Below, in pieces: positions 33,795 to 44,600 of a stretch of 64,000 bases of DNA. This DNA is from Streptomyces peucetius (GTDB lineage: Bacteria; Actinomycetota; Actinomycetes; Streptomycetales; Streptomycetaceae), in the NCBI RefSeq assembly GCF_025854275.1, contig NZ_CP107567.1, positions 930,001-994,000 on the forward strand. The letters run 5' to 3'. The notes under the pieces were generated by a model, which worked only from the letters and a program-made list of their open reading frames with translations, was not told the origin of the DNA and made no database searches. The position numbers were made by a program, and so were the translations under genes. How positions within the stretch are numbered: position 1 is the first letter of the stretch; each line of letters opens with the position of its first letter.

Positions 33795-34628
33795 TCAGCC
33801 CTTCACGGCGCCGGACGTGAGGCCGGCGACGATGCGCCGCTGGAACAGCAGCACGAACACGATGATCGGAATGGTGATCACCACGGCCGCCGCGGCGATC
33901 GAGCCGGTCGGCTGGGCGAACTGGCTGCTCCCGGTGAAGAACGCGATCGCCGCCGGCACGGTCCGTGCTGCCGTGGTCGACGTCAGCGAGATCGCGAACA
34001 GGAAATCGTTCCAGCAGAAGATGAAGACCAGGATCGCGGTCGTGAACACACCGGGCGCCGCCAGCGGTGCGATCACCAGCCGGAAGGCCTGCGCGGGCGT
34101 GGCGCCGTCGACCTTCGCCGCCTTCTCGAGGTCCCACGGGATCTCGCGGAAGAAGGCCGAGAGCGTATAGATCGCAAGCGGGAGCGAGAACGTCATGTAC
34201 GGGATGATCAGCCCCGGCCAGGTGTCGAAGATGCCCAGGAATCGTTCGATGTTGAACAGCGGCGAGACGAGAGAGATCGGTGGGAACATCGCGATCAGGA
34301 GCGACATCCCGATCAGCAGGCGCTTGCCGGGGAACCGCAGTCGCGCGATCGCGTACGCAGCCATGGTGCCCAGCACCACGGCGATTACCGTCGCGATCAG
34401 CGCGATGCCGATCGAGTTGACGAGCGCTCTGGTGAACTCGGAGGTGTCGAAGATTCCGCGGTAGTTCTCCCACGTCCACTTCGTCGGGAAGAAGTTGCCG
34501 TCCGTGATGGTGGTCGGGTCCTTGAAGGAAAGGGCAACGATCCACCACACCGGGAACAGGGCGTAGGCGATGACGACGATGTTGGCGACCGTCCAACCCG
34601 TCGTGTGCCGCTTGCCCGCACCGGCCAT
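33795..34628 (-). CDS. sugB: Trehalose-type ABC importer permease SugB
   Basis: 277 aa from ATG 34628, whose A is shared with the sugA stop (TGATG). Six TM helices are visible, with the family EAA loop as [23 protein letters not shown] near 186-208, the contact with the ATPase. It is a MalG-type permease half that pairs with SugA. A longer frame to the right is antisense-like and is rejected. Confidence 0.92.
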   Translation of the reverse strand: MAGAGKRHTTGWTVANIVVIAYALFPVWWIVALSFKDPTTITDGNFFPTKWTWENYRGIFDTSEFTRALVNSIGIALIATVIAVVLGTMAAYAIARLRFPGKRLLIGMSLLIAMFPPISLVSPLFNIERFLGIFDTWPGLIIPYMTFSLPLAIYTLSAFFREIPWDLEKAAKVDGATPAQAFRLVIAPLAAPGVFTTAILVFIFCWNDFLFAISLTSTTAARTVPAAIAFFTGSSQFAQPTGSIAAAAVVITIPIIVFVLLFQRRIVAGLTSGAVKG

Positions 34629-35578
34629 CAGCGTGCCCCTTCCTCTGAGCCGGGGGCCGCTGCCCCGAAGAGTTTGATGAACACGAAGGCGATCACCGCC
34701 ACGCACAGGAAGATGAGCACGGAGATCGCCGACCCGATGCCGAGGTTGAGAGCGGTGAACAGGTTGTCGTAGCCGAGGATCGACACCGAACCCGTGTCGT
34801 GGGCACCTGCTGTCAGGATGTAGATGTTGTCGAAGATCCTGAATGCGTCCAGCGTCCGGAAGAGCAGTGCCACCAGGATCGCCGGCTTCATCAGCGGCAC
34901 CGTCACCAGTGCGAACCGCTGCCAGGAACCAGCCCCGTCCACCTGTGCGGCGCGCAGCGTTTCCTCCGGCACCAGGGCCAGGCCGGCAAGGAGCAGCAGC
35001 GCCATGAACGGTGTGGTCTTCCACACCTCGGCCAGGATGATCAGACCGATCGCCGACCATTGTTCCGTCAGCGGCGCCTCCCCCGTTGGAAGGAGCGCCG
35101 CAAGATATCCGGTGCCCGGTGTCCACGCGTACTGCCATGAGTACGCGGCGACCACCGTCACAATCCCGTAAGGCACGAGGATCGCCGTACGCACCGCCCC
35201 GCGGCCGAACAGCGTGCGGTGCATGACCAGCGCCAGTGCGAAGCCGAGTACAAGCTCCACGGCCACGGAGACCGCGGTGATGACGAGGGTGACCCAGAAC
35301 GCCTCCCACCAGAAGTCGGAGGACAGCACGGCACCGTAGTTGCTCAGCCCGACGAATTCCGCGCGGCCCGGGAAGCGGAGGTCGTAGCGCTGCAGCGAGA
35401 GGTAGACGGCGTAGCCGATCGGATACGCCGTGACCGCAACCATGACGACGACGGCAGGGGCGCACAGCATCCAGCCCAGGCGCCTCTCCTGCCGTGCACC
35501 CGCGGACAGGGCCTTCACCGTGTCCGGCGGCGCGGCGGACTCTGCTGTGCCGGAGGCCGCGGGGGCCGGTCGCTTCAC
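34628..35578 (-). CDS. sugA: Trehalose-type ABC importer permease SugA
   Basis: 316 aa from GTG 35578, overlapping the lpqY stop (GTGA). After a 30-residue Ala/Pro-rich leader come six TM helices and the MalF-type EAA loop, [20 protein letters not shown] near 206-225. It has no large periplasmic-type loop. Together with SugB it forms the channel through which LpqY-bound disaccharide passes. Confidence 0.92.
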   Translation of the reverse strand: MKRPAPAASGTAESAAPPDTVKALSAGARQERRLGWMLCAPAVVVMVAVTAYPIGYAVYLSLQRYDLRFPGRAEFVGLSNYGAVLSSDFWWEAFWVTLVITAVSVAVELVLGFALALVMHRTLFGRGAVRTAILVPYGIVTVVAAYSWQYAWTPGTGYLAALLPTGEAPLTEQWSAIGLIILAEVWKTTPFMALLLLAGLALVPEETLRAAQVDGAGSWQRFALVTVPLMKPAILVALLFRTLDAFRIFDNIYILTAGAHDTGSVSILGYDNLFTALNLGIGSAISVLIFLCVAVIAFVFIKLFGAAAPGSEEGAR

Positions 35579-36903
35579 GGAATCACCCCCTTCGATTCGA
35601 GAGCGTCGCCGATATGGGACTCGATGCGCTCGACGTCACTGCGCGGCGAGATCGCCGAGGGGGGCGAGAGCGTGTGCGAAACGGTGATGGAGACATTCTG
35701 GTAGGCCGGGGTCTTGGGCCGGATGCTGGCGTTCTCGAGGGCGTCCAGCACCTCGGCCGCAAACGGGTAGTCCTCGGCGAGTGCCGGGTCCGAGTACAAC
35801 GAGCGCAACGTGGGCGGCAGTCCTCCCTTGAGCGCCGCGGTGATCTGGTTCTGCCGGTTGCGCAGACACAGGGCCGCCTCGAAGGCGAGGTCAGGATGGC
35901 GGGAGTACGCTCCCACCGCCAGATCGATGCCGCCGATGGTGGGCTTCGCCGGCCGTCCCGGATCCACACCGGGGTAGGGCGCCCAGCGGAAGTTCTTGAA
36001 CAGGTCCGGGTTGTTCGCCTTCATCGACGGATAGACGAACGGGTAGTTGAGTTCGAAGGCGGCGGTCCCGGACTCCATGGCCAGCCGGTTCTGGTCCTCC
36101 ATCTGGTTCGGGAGTGACGGGTCGGCCGCCGGCGACCGGGCCAGGTCGCGCATGATGGTCGCCGCCCGGACCGCCGGCGGGCCGAGCGACGGCTCGGTGG
36201 CGGCAGCGTTGAGGATGGAACCACCCGCGCTCTCCACCAGGGTGTTGAACCAGACCGTCAGCCCCTCGTACTGGGCGCCCTGGACCTCCACGTAGTGAGG
36301 TTTGCCCTGCCGGGCCAGGTCCCGGGCCATGGTGAGCATCTCGTCCCAGGTCTCGGGTGGCCTCGGCACGAGATCGGTGCGGTACCAGAGCAGTTGCGTG
36401 TTGGTGTTGTACGGGACGGCATACAGCCTGCCCTTCCAGGTGGCGGTCTGCAGTGGCACCTCGAGGGTGCCCTCGGTGGCACGTCGGCGGTTCTCGCCGG
36501 TCCACGGCAGAATCCACTCGGCCTCCGCGAACTCGGCGGGCCAGGTCACGTCGAGTCCCATGATGTCGACCGTGTCGTCCTCCGCGGCGAGCCGGCGGAC
36601 CAGTTGCTGGCGCTGCCCGTCGGCGGTGCGAGGCAGCTTGTGGTACGAGATGCGGTACCGCCCGTCGGAGGCGCTGCTGCAAGAGGAGGCCGCACTCTCC
36701 AGGGCACCGGAGTCGTCAGGGAAGTTGTACCAGTTCAGGGTCACTGTTTCGGATGTCCCGGAATCACAGCCGCCCAGCAGCACGGCGATCAGGGGCAGGG
36801 CGGCGAGCGCCCTCAGGGTGCGCGAGGATCGGCGCCCGGGGCGGCCCGTCCGGCGAAGGCCGCGAGCGCAGAGGAGCTCGTGTGCCGCCACCGCTCGCCT
36901 CAC
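35575..36903 (-). CDS. lpqY: Trehalose-type solute-binding lipoprotein LpqY
   Basis: 442 aa from GTG 36903, chosen because GAGGAG lies about ten bases upstream; a longer frame exists but has no ribosome site. The signal ends in the lipobox LLGGC near residue 45. The mature protein is an extracellular sugar-binding protein with [48 protein letters not shown] and PAYQNVS blocks, closely like mycobacterial LpqY. It binds trehalose or analogues for import. It is the first gene of a four-gene operon with coupled starts; no LacI-type regulator is adjacent. Confidence 0.9.
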   Translation of the reverse strand: MRRAVAAHELLCARGLRRTGRPGRRSSRTLRALAALPLIAVLLGGCDSGTSETVTLNWYNFPDDSGALESAASSCSSASDGRYRISYHKLPRTADGQRQQLVRRLAAEDDTVDIMGLDVTWPAEFAEAEWILPWTGENRRRATEGTLEVPLQTATWKGRLYAVPYNTNTQLLWYRTDLVPRPPETWDEMLTMARDLARQGKPHYVEVQGAQYEGLTVWFNTLVESAGGSILNAAATEPSLGPPAVRAATIMRDLARSPAADPSLPNQMEDQNRLAMESGTAAFELNYPFVYPSMKANNPDLFKNFRWAPYPGVDPGRPAKPTIGGIDLAVGAYSRHPDLAFEAALCLRNRQNQITAALKGGLPPTLRSLYSDPALAEDYPFAAEVLDALENASIRPKTPAYQNVSITVSHTLSPPSAISPRSDVERIESHIGDALESKGVIP

Positions 36904-37424
36904 GCGATCCACGCTCCTCACATCGGACGGTGCGTCCCGGCAGGTATGGCCCGCAGGGCTCCCCTTCCACCGAACGTAGGCGCACGACGCACCGGCACGG
37001 GCCACCTTCCACGTGTCGTGGAGGGGGTGCCACCCGTTCGGGCCCCACCGGACGAAGACGTCTCGGGACTACCGGCCGCCGCGGCTGCGGCCACAAGGCC
37101 GTCGTACGGACCCCTCACATTGCGGAGCCAGGCGCCAAGCTTCGGCCGGGTTATCGGATCGGCGGCGCCTGAGTCCTCCCCGTCTTCCGCCCAACCGATG
37201 ATGTGGCCGCCGACCCCACCTGCCGCGGTGAGGGCGCCTTCGCGCCGGCGTTCCCGGGACGACGTGGCGAGCTTCATCCGCGACAGCCGCCGTACGCCAA
37301 GCAGGCACTTGCCGCAGCCGTCGCAGGGACGTTCGATCACGTTCAGGTCCGTACCGCGCAAGGCTTCCCCGTTTCGAGCACGCAGGGTACGAAAATTCCG
37401 CGGCCACACCCAGGACGATCTCGC

Positions 37425-37457
37425 TCAGCCCAGGAAGCTCAACCGCACCTGACGGTC
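37425..37457 (-). pseudogene. Remnant: last ten codons of a YjbQ gene
   Basis: The minus strand encodes D-R-Q-V-R-L-S-F-L-G-stop, identical to the end of the intact YjbQ gene at 46905. The nucleotide sequence differs at several bases, mostly synonymous, so it is an old copy or comes from a different YjbQ gene. Upstream the match stops abruptly: the residues before the Asp do not fit the family. Confidence 0.6.
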
Positions 37458-37767
37458 CCGAGCGCGACACCGAAGCCCCCACCCCGAACTCCATCTCCCC
37501 CGCAGCTTCGCCTCCGAGACCACCACCGTCGTCTTGGACCTCGGCACGGTCACAGGCCTGCCCGCGTATCCCTCGGAGACGCCCATCGCGGCAGCCGCGG
37601 AGACCGGCGGCACCGACGCGCGCCGTCTCCTGCTCACCACGCCGGGCGGTTCCGGCCTCCACTGCGCCCTGATCACCAACGGCACGGAGAAGGCGTCCCC
37701 GGACCAGCGGGCCGCGGCCCAGAAGGAGCTGGCCGCCCAGGTGGCTGCCTCGGGCTTCACCGGCTGA
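37453..37767 (+). pseudogene. Truncated 3' part of an unrecognised gene
   Basis: From just after an in-frame stop (37450-37452) an open frame runs to 37767 with strong streptomycete codon bias in its last 90 codons. It contains TTTVVLDLGTVTGLPAYPSE, then ARRLLLTTPGGSGLHCALIT and a helical Ala/Gln-rich end. The only internal start is a TTG without ribosome site, and the first 15 codons look non-coding, so this is probably the C-terminal part of a lost gene. Family not recognised. Confidence 0.45.
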
Positions 37768-38199
37768 ACCACCCGCGCTCTCGTGCGGCTCCATCCGCTC
37801 GGGAGCGGCGATGAAATTCGGGGCACGAACAGCACGCGCTCCGGTGGGGACAGCCGCTCCATCAGCACTCACGTACGACATGGTGTGGCGCAGCACGGCG
37901 GTATCGAGGGGACCCGAGGACCGTTGTGGCCACCGGCTCGGGGAGCCACGGTCCGCCGGGCACCGCGTGGTGCCCGACGCAGGGCTTTGGCATCTCGAAC
38001 ACCTATGCCGAGCTCGGCGTGTCCGGCAGACGCCAACTCATCCAACACCACGGGCGTCCCACCCAGCAATTGCACAGTAAAGCTGTGGTGTGCAGAGCCA
38101 TTTGGACGACAAACCGGCAACACGACGGGAGTGGCGGGGCGACCGGCGGACATGTCGGTGCCGGCCGCTCCCGAGCGTGAGCGGCTGGCACGGTGTTTC

Positions 38200-39675
38200 C
38201 TACTGGGCGTAGAACGTCGCGTCCGCCTTGGCGGTCTCCGTCTCAGCCGGCTGCGTAACGAGCAGGTAGTTGTAGTGACGGAGGTAGCGGCCGGGGAAGT
38301 TGTACGACTCGAAGGAGACGCCGGCGGCCGTGTCGGCCAGGCCGGGGCGGCGGTGGAAGCTGGCGTCGCTCCTGAAGGTCGCGCTCCCGTCGTTCTTCTC
38401 GACCCAGACCTCGTGGTTCTTGTGGCGGAGGTAGTAGCCGGGGAAGTTGGCCGATTCGAGGGAGACCGTGCCGGTGCCGGCGAGGCCGGTGACGACGCGG
38501 AACTGGGAATCCGCGAGGTTGGTGACGTTCGCTTCGAGCCTGGCGCGGAATTCCCAGTGCCGGACGAACCGGTCGGGGAAGTTGAAGGACGAGAAGCGGA
38601 CGGGAGTGGCTCCGTCGGCGACCGGGATGCCGAAGTTCGGGCTGCCGTCGGCGTTCCAGTAGAGCTTCTGGTAGCGGGTGCGGCGGTTGGGGTCGTTGAG
38701 CGGGTCGCCGCTGATGTCCTTGTAGTTGCGGTCGTGGTAGACGAGGATGTCCGACTTTCCGTCCTCGGATGTGGTGAAGGTGTTGTGCCCCGGGCCGTAC
38801 TGGCCGGTCGCGGCGTTGCTGGTGAAGACCGGGTTCGGATTCTTGATCCAGGAGGCAGGATTCATCAGGTCCGCGCCGGCGGCTGCGGTCAGCAGGCCCA
38901 GACAGTAGTTGCTGTCAGTGGCGCTGGCGGAGAAGCTCATGAAGACCCTGCCACCCCGCTGGATGACCGCCGGACCCTCGTTGACCGTGTGGCCGACCGT
39001 CTCCCACGCGTGGGTCGGCCGGGAGATCATCACCGGACTGCCGCTGATCGTCCAGGGGTTGGACATCCTGGCCAGATAGATGTTGGTGCCGGGGCCGACG
39101 GCCGGGTCGTTCTGCGCCCAGGAGAGGTAGCGGGTCGACCCGACGACGAAAGTGGTGGCGTCGAGCGAGAAGGTGTCCAGCGGCAGCGCGATGCGGCCCT
39201 TCTCGGTCCAGGTGCCCGTCAGCGGGTTGGCCGCACCGGTCTGAAGGACGTACGGCCGAATCTTCCAGATGTCACTGGTGGACCCGGCGGCGAAGTAGAC
39301 GTACCACTTGCCGTCGATGAAGTGGATCTCCGGAGCCCAGATGTGCGCTCCCATCTCACCGCTGGCGTGTTTGTTCCAGATGGTGGTCTCGGTGGCGGTG
39401 GACAGGCCCTGGAGGGTGGTGGCCCGTCGCATGACGATCCGGTCGTACGCGGGAACGGTCGCCGTGAAGTAGTAGTAGCCGTCGGTGTGCTTGAAGATGT
39501 GCGGATCGGCGCGCTGTTCGGCGATCGGGTTGGTGAAGGTCACCGCCGGTGAGGCGGGGGCCGCCGCGTGGGCGGGGGCTGTGATGGTCAGCACGGCCAG
39601 TGCGGCGAACAGCGCCATGACCACCCTTGCGATGTCGCGTCTCACGGTCTTCCTCTTCTCCGTCACGGCACTCAT
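38200..39675 (-). CDS. Secreted GH43-type arabinofuranosidase with AbfB (CBM42) domain
   Basis: 491 aa if ATG 39675 is used, which overlaps the upstream stop (ATGA). GTG 39642, with GAGGAAG before it, is a good alternative and gives a compact signal peptide. The signal ends near PAHAA. The GH43 five-bladed propeller spans about 45-350: general base in QRADPHIF, WAPEIHFIDGKWYVYF, and acid Glu in VNEGPAV. The last 130 residues are an AbfB beta-trefoil (SSFNFPDRFVRH, SANFPGYYLRH, SYNFPGRYLRH repeats) that binds arabinofuranose side chains. Cooperates with the neighbouring GH43 enzymes outside the cell. Confidence 0.88.
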   Translation of the reverse strand: MSAVTEKRKTVRRDIARVVMALFAALAVLTITAPAHAAAPASPAVTFTNPIAEQRADPHIFKHTDGYYYFTATVPAYDRIVMRRATTLQGLSTATETTIWNKHASGEMGAHIWAPEIHFIDGKWYVYFAAGSTSDIWKIRPYVLQTGAANPLTGTWTEKGRIALPLDTFSLDATTFVVGSTRYLSWAQNDPAVGPGTNIYLARMSNPWTISGSPVMISRPTHAWETVGHTVNEGPAVIQRGGRVFMSFSASATDSNYCLGLLTAAAGADLMNPASWIKNPNPVFTSNAATGQYGPGHNTFTTSEDGKSDILVYHDRNYKDISGDPLNDPNRRTRYQKLYWNADGSPNFGIPVADGATPVRFSSFNFPDRFVRHWEFRARLEANVTNLADSQFRVVTGLAGTGTVSLESANFPGYYLRHKNHEVWVEKNDGSATFRSDASFHRRPGLADTAAGVSFESYNFPGRYLRHYNYLLVTQPAETETAKADATFYAQ

Positions 39676-41156
39676 GCAGCCGGCTTGAGCTGCCACTGCT
39701 GGCAGGCGTTGTTCAGCCAGGTCCACTGGCGTACGTCGGCGCCGTCCGCCGTACCGCAGTCGGCGACGTCGGCGACCTTGCCGCTGTTCTCGTTGACGAT
39801 CCGCACGTATTCGCCCGAGGCCGTGTGTACGAGGCGGAACTTCTGGCAGTTGTTGTTCAGCCACGACCACTGCCGCAGATCGACGCCGTCGGCGGCGGAA
39901 CAGTCGGCCGTGTCCATGACTTTGCCGGTCGCGACGTTGACGAGCCGGCCGGTGTCGTTGCCGAGGTCCTCGATCCGCCACTTCTGGTTGGCGCCGCCGT
40001 TGCACGTCCACTGCGCGATGTCGGTGCCGTCCGCGGTGCTGCCGCCCGCGACGTCCAGGCACTTGCCGCTGTGCCGGTTCACCAGCGTGTACGCCGTCGG
40101 TGTGGCCGCCGTCTCTCCGGACGGGCCGGGCAGGGCCGTGCCCAGGGCGACCGGGGCGCCGAAGTCCGGGGTTCCGTCGGCGTTCCAGGTGAACTTCTGG
40201 GCGCGGGTGGTGCGGCCGTTGTCGCAGCCGTCGGAGGCCGAGTCGTTGGCGTGGTAGACGATCCAGTTCTCGGTGCCGTCGGGCGAGGTGAAGAAACCGT
40301 TGTGGCCGGGGCCGAAGACCCCCGCGGAGTCGTTCCGCGAGAAGACGGGCGTGGACTCCTTGGTCCACGAGGACGCCAGCAGTGGGTTGCTGCCGGTCAG
40401 TTCCAGCCGGCCGAGCTTGTAGTCCGGCCCCCAGCAGGCGCTCGCGGAGTAGACGACGAACGTCTTGCCGTTGCGGTAGAGGGGTTCGGGCCCCTCGTTG
40501 ACCGCGCCTCCCTGGGTCTCCCAGCTCAGCGTGGGGCTGGAGATGATGGTGAAGGCGGAGCCGCTGACCGTGTACGGGTTGCTCATCGGGGCGATGACCA
40601 GGCTCTGGCGGCTGCCATTGACGAAGCCGCTGCCGAGCAGGTACAGCTTGCCGCCGTGCCGCAGCACGCTGGCGTCGATGAGCCAGCCTCCGGGGTCGAG
40701 GTTCGATCCGGTGAGCTGGTTCTTGTAGGTGTACGGCCCCATGGGATCGCTACCCGCGCTCTGAAGGACATAGGTGCGCTGGGAGTCGCAGCAGGGGACA
40801 CCGCGCTGCCCCGCGGAGTAGTAGAGGTACCAGCGGCCGTCGACGAAGTGCAGTTCGGGCGCCCAGAAATTGGTGTTGCGGGTGGAGGTGGTGTCGCTCC
40901 AGACCTGGACGCTGGGGGCCGTGGACAGTCCGGCCAGGGTGGGCGACTTCCGCATGGTCAGCACGCCGGTGAAGGACGTGGTGACCAGGTAGTAGTGGCC
41001 GTTGTAGTACTCCAGCCAGGGGTCGGCGCCCTTCTGCGACTTGACGGGGTTCGTGTACGGGCGCCCCTCGGCGGCCGCGGCCGGCTGCGTGCTGACCGGT
41101 GCGAACATCATGAGCAGCGCTGCCATGAGGGTGAACCAGTAGCGGGTGCGGAACAA
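39672..41156 (-). CDS. Secreted GH43 enzyme with ricin-type (CBM13) lectin domain
   Basis: 494 aa from TTG 41156, preceded by AAAGGGA and leading straight into a signal peptide ending TQPAAAAEG; no ATG or GTG at the same place exists. The GH43 propeller spans about 35-345: general base in QKGADPWLEYY, FWAPELHFVDGRWYLYYSAG, general acid in VNEGPEP and pKa-modulator region further on. A ricin B-type trefoil follows at about 365-494 with three QxW-like repeats (IAQWTCNGGANQKW, LRQWSWLNNNCQKF, VRQWTWLNNACQQW). It likely hydrolyses arabinan or arabinoxylan. It is cotranscribed with the AbfB enzyme behind a strong promoter. Confidence 0.88.
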   Translation of the reverse strand: MFRTRYWFTLMAALLMMFAPVSTQPAAAAEGRPYTNPVKSQKGADPWLEYYNGHYYLVTTSFTGVLTMRKSPTLAGLSTAPSVQVWSDTTSTRNTNFWAPELHFVDGRWYLYYSAGQRGVPCCDSQRTYVLQSAGSDPMGPYTYKNQLTGSNLDPGGWLIDASVLRHGGKLYLLGSGFVNGSRQSLVIAPMSNPYTVSGSAFTIISSPTLSWETQGGAVNEGPEPLYRNGKTFVVYSASACWGPDYKLGRLELTGSNPLLASSWTKESTPVFSRNDSAGVFGPGHNGFFTSPDGTENWIVYHANDSASDGCDNGRTTRAQKFTWNADGTPDFGAPVALGTALPGPSGETAATPTAYTLVNRHSGKCLDVAGGSTADGTDIAQWTCNGGANQKWRIEDLGNDTGRLVNVATGKVMDTADCSAADGVDLRQWSWLNNNCQKFRLVHTASGEYVRIVNENSGKVADVADCGTADGADVRQWTWLNNACQQWQLKPAA

Positions 41157-41221
41157 GGCGAGTCCCTTTCGACAGCTGGCAACTGGCCGGTGGCAGCCGG
41201 CAGCCGCCGGCCAGGGTTGTT

Positions 41222-41231
41222 CGATATATCG
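41222..41231. promoter_or_regulatory. Palindrome CGATATATCG, candidate operator
   Basis: A perfect 10-bp AT-centred palindrome, out of character in this GC-rich genome, lies about 25 bp past the -10 box in the leader of the GH43 operon. Confidence 0.45.
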
Positions 41232-41255
41232 GACGCCGTACGTAACTTCGACCAA

Positions 41256-41284
41256 AACATAGGCACGCAACCTGTACGCGTCAA
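41256..41284 (-). promoter_or_regulatory. Promoter of the minus-strand GH43 operon
   Basis: TTGACG (41284-41279) and TATGTT (41261-41256) are separated by exactly 17 bp on the minus strand, about 100 bp upstream of the TTG start. Confidence 0.7.
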
Positions 41285-41285
41285 C

Positions 41286-41312
41286 GGTTCCGACAGGTTC
41301 GGTTCCGACAGG
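41286..41312. repeat. Tandem GGTTCCGACAGG repeat upstream of the promoter
   Basis: Two exact 12-bp copies (41286-41297 and 41301-41312) at a 15-bp period lie immediately upstream of the -35 box, a typical place for an activator or a repressor. Confidence 0.55.
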
Positions 41313-41651
41313 ACCGCCATCGGGTGACGCATCACGTGAAGGAGACCGTGAACTCACCGGGCGACGTGGTCCGACGCGTCGAACAGGGCATCAACACACG
41401 CCCTGTCTGCGGCTCTTGACGACCCGCCGAACATGTCGTCCGACCCGTCGCACATTTCCCTCCGCCCCTTGACGCTGCGCTCGGCGCCGATCGACACTCG
41501 CGCAACGCGACGTCACACAGCCGAAACGGCAGGGCACCCCGCTCCCGGCAGCCCTGCCGTCCCATTTCCGGTTCTCCGGTTCCCCGATGTTCCGATTCGC
41601 CCTCGACTCCCCCTCAGCCCCTGAGCCCCCTCAGCAAGGGAAATTGAAACG

Positions 41652-44600
41652 ATGCAATTCGCTCGACCACACAGCCGCGCGCAACGGCGGGCCGGGCATC
41701 TCGCCGGACTCGCCGCCGCGTCGATCCTCCTGGGCCTCACCGGCCCCGCCGCTCCCGCCCACGCGGCGGAGCGCGCGGAGACCACCGGCAGTTCAAAGAT
41801 CACCGAAGGGCTGGCTCTCTGGTACAAGCTCGACGCCCCCTCCGGCACCTCCGGCACCACCGTGACCGACGCCTCCGGCAACAGCCGCGACGGTACGGTC
41901 AACGGCACCGCCGACTGGTCCGGCACCGGCGAGGGACTGGGCTTCAACGGCTCCGACACCTTCGTCAAGATGCCGGACAACATCCTGAGCGGCATGGCCA
42001 CGATCACCGTCTCGATGGACGTCCGGATCGACGCGGCCCAGGCCACCCCGTACTTCCTCTACGGCTTCGGCAATACCAGTGGCACCGCAGGCAACGGCTA
42101 CCTCTTCACGACCGGAAACAACTTCCGCACCTCGGTCGCCTCCGGCAACTGGTCGACGGAGCAGACCACCCAGCCCTCCCCGGGACACGCCCTGACCCGC
42201 TCCGCCTGGAAGCACGTCACCTACACCCAGACCGGCTCCACGGGCGTGCTCTACGAGGACGGCGTGGAGGTGGCCCGCAACACGGCCCTCACCCTCACCC
42301 CTGGCTCCATCGGCTCCGGGATCACCACCGCCAACCACATCGGCAAGTCGGTGTACCCCGGCGACAAGCTCTTCAAGGGCCGCATCCGCGACTTCCGGGT
42401 GTACGACCGCGCGCTGGCCGGCCCGGAGGTCGAGCAGCTCTCCCTCCCCGTCGCCACTCGAGGGGTCGCCGACGACAAGGCCGCTCTCAGCCTCGGCGAC
42501 ACCGGCGCCGTCGTCTCCGACCTGACGCTGCCGGCCACCGGCACGGCAGGCGGTTCCGCGATCACCTGGGTGAGCGACGCGCCCTCCGTGGTGTCGGCCA
42601 CCGGCGCCGTGACCCGCCCGGCCGCTGGTGAACCGGACGGCCGCGCGCGGCTCACCGCGACGCTGAGAAAGGGATCAGTGACCGACACCAAGACCTTCGA
42701 CATCACGGTCCCCGCCGCATTCGACGACGCCACCGCCGCCGAGGAGGCGGCCAGGGCGCTGACCGTCCACGACATCGACGACGTACGCGGCAACCTCACG
42801 CTGCCCACGAGCGGCGCTTACGGCACGCACATCACCTGGTCCTCGGCGAAGCCGGACGTCGTCTCCGCCGACGGTGTGGTCCACCGCCCCTCGCACGGCG
42901 CCGGCGGCACCACCGTCGAACTGACCGCGACCGTCACCAAGGGCGAGGCCGAGGCGACCCGCGTCCTGACCGCCAAGGTGCCCGAACTGCCGGCCCGGGA
43001 AGCCCTCAAGGGCTATATGTTCAGCTATTTCACCGGCGAGGGCACCGCCGACGGCGAGCAGCTCTACACCGCGCTCAGTAAGGGCAACGACCCTCTGCGG
43101 TGGCGGGAGTTGAACGACGGCAAGCCCGTCCTCACCTCCACACTCGGCGAGAAGGGCCTGCGCGACCCGTTCATCATCCGCTCCCCCGAGGGCGACAAGT
43201 TCTACCAGATAGCCACCGACCTGCGGATCTACGGCAACGGCGACTGGGACGCCGCCCAGCGCACCGGCAGCAGGTCCATCATGGTCTGGGAGTCCACCGA
43301 CCTGGTCCACTGGACCGACCAGCGCCTCGTCGAGGTCTCGCCCGACGCGGCCGGCAACACCTGGGCGCCGGAAGCCTTCTACGACGAGGAGCTCGGCTCG
43401 TACGTGGTCTTCTGGGCGTCGAAGTTGTACGACAACGCAGAGCACACCGGCAACACGTACAACCGCATGATGTACGCCACCACCCGCGACTTCCGCACCT
43501 TCAGCGAGCCCAAGGTCTGGATCGACCGCGGATACTCGGTCATCGACTCGACGATGATCGAGCACGACGGCCGGTACCACCGCTTCTCGAAGGACGAGCG
43601 GAACAACACCTCCTCCACCCCGTACAGCAAGTTCATCTTCGCGGAGAAGAGCGACTCGATCCTCGACCTCTCCTACAACTTCGTCGCCGAGGGCATCGGC
43701 AAAGGGGCGATGAGCGCCGCCGAGGGGCCGCTGGTCTTCAAGTCCAACACCGAGGAGAAGTGGTACCTCTTCCTCGACGAGTTCGGGGGCCGCGGCTACC
43801 TCCCGTTCGAGTCGACCGATCTCGACTCGGGCATCTGGACCCCGTCCACCGGTTACGACCTTCCGGCCGAGCCCCGCCACGGCACGGTCCTGCCGGTGAC
43901 ACAGCGCGAGTACGACCGGCTGCTGCGCGCCTATCAGCCGGACCAGCTCGTCGAATCCGCCGAATCCGTCTCCGTGACGACGGCCGTCGGTGACGCCCCG
44001 GTGCTGCCGGGAACGGTGATCGCCGCGTACGCCGACGGCGTCGAGCGGCCCGTCGCCGTGGCCTGGGACGCCGTCCCGGCCTCGGCGTACGCGCAGGCCG
44101 GGACCTTCACGGTGACCGGCAGCCTGCCCGACGGCGCCGCGCTGAAGGTCCACGCCCGGGTCACGGTCTCGACGGAAGGCCCCGAGGTCCCCGCCGACCT
44201 GCTCCTGCGCTATGCCTTCGACGAGACCGGCGGCAGCATCGCCCGTGACTCCAGCGGCCACGGCTTCCACGGCACGTACGTCCGCACGCCCGGCTTCGGC
44301 ACCGGTGTCGACGGCGGATCCTTCCGTATGTCCGGCGGCACCGCCGCTTCCACCACCGCGCCGTACGTGCGAATCCCGAACGGCGTCCTGAAGGGGGCCG
44401 ACAGCGTCACCGTCTCCACCCACGTCAAGTGGAAGGGCGGGGACAGCTTCCAGTGGCTCTTCGGCCTCGGCCCGGACAGCGACAAGTACCTCTTCGCCTC
44501 ACCGTCCAACGGCAGCGGCAAACTCTTCTCGGCGATCACGCAGGCCAGTTGGTCGGGCGAGAGGAAGCTGACCGCGGGCTCCCCGCTCACCCCGGACCGG

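Larger units (their letters stand above)
36904..38199. other. Gene-poor region with gene remnants between lpqY and the GH43 cluster
   Basis: About 1.3 kb with no intact gene. The left 120 bp is the presumed lpqY promoter region (no clear box pair). Then come a YjbQ tail (37425-37457), the end of an unknown gene (37453-37767) and a more AT-rich stretch at about 38030-38120. No transposase, inverted ends or target duplication was found. Confidence 0.6.
41157..41651. other. Divergent regulatory region of the GH43 cluster
   Basis: About 495 bp without a gene. It holds a good minus-strand promoter (41256-41284), a tandem GGTTCCGACAGG repeat upstream of it (41286-41312) and a CGATATATCG palindrome downstream (41222-41231). 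Two TTGACG boxes (41416-41421 and 41469-41474) could serve the plus-strand enzyme, but no matching -10 stands out. Confidence 0.7.

Noticed and set aside
36918..37409. Minus-strand frame of 163 codons upstream of lpqY
   Set aside because: Composition resembles random GC-rich sequence; a CDGCGKC stretch hinted at a metal site but no family or ribosome site supports it.
36295..37452. Long plus-strand frame opposite lpqY
   Set aside because: Antisense shadow of lpqY running into the scar; no family features.
38030..38120. AT-richer patch as a possible IS remnant
   Set aside because: No inverted ends, target duplication or transposase-like residues could be seen.
37869..38153. Minus-strand frame near the GH43 cluster
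   Set aside because: No recognisable domain; poor codon bias; lies in the scar.
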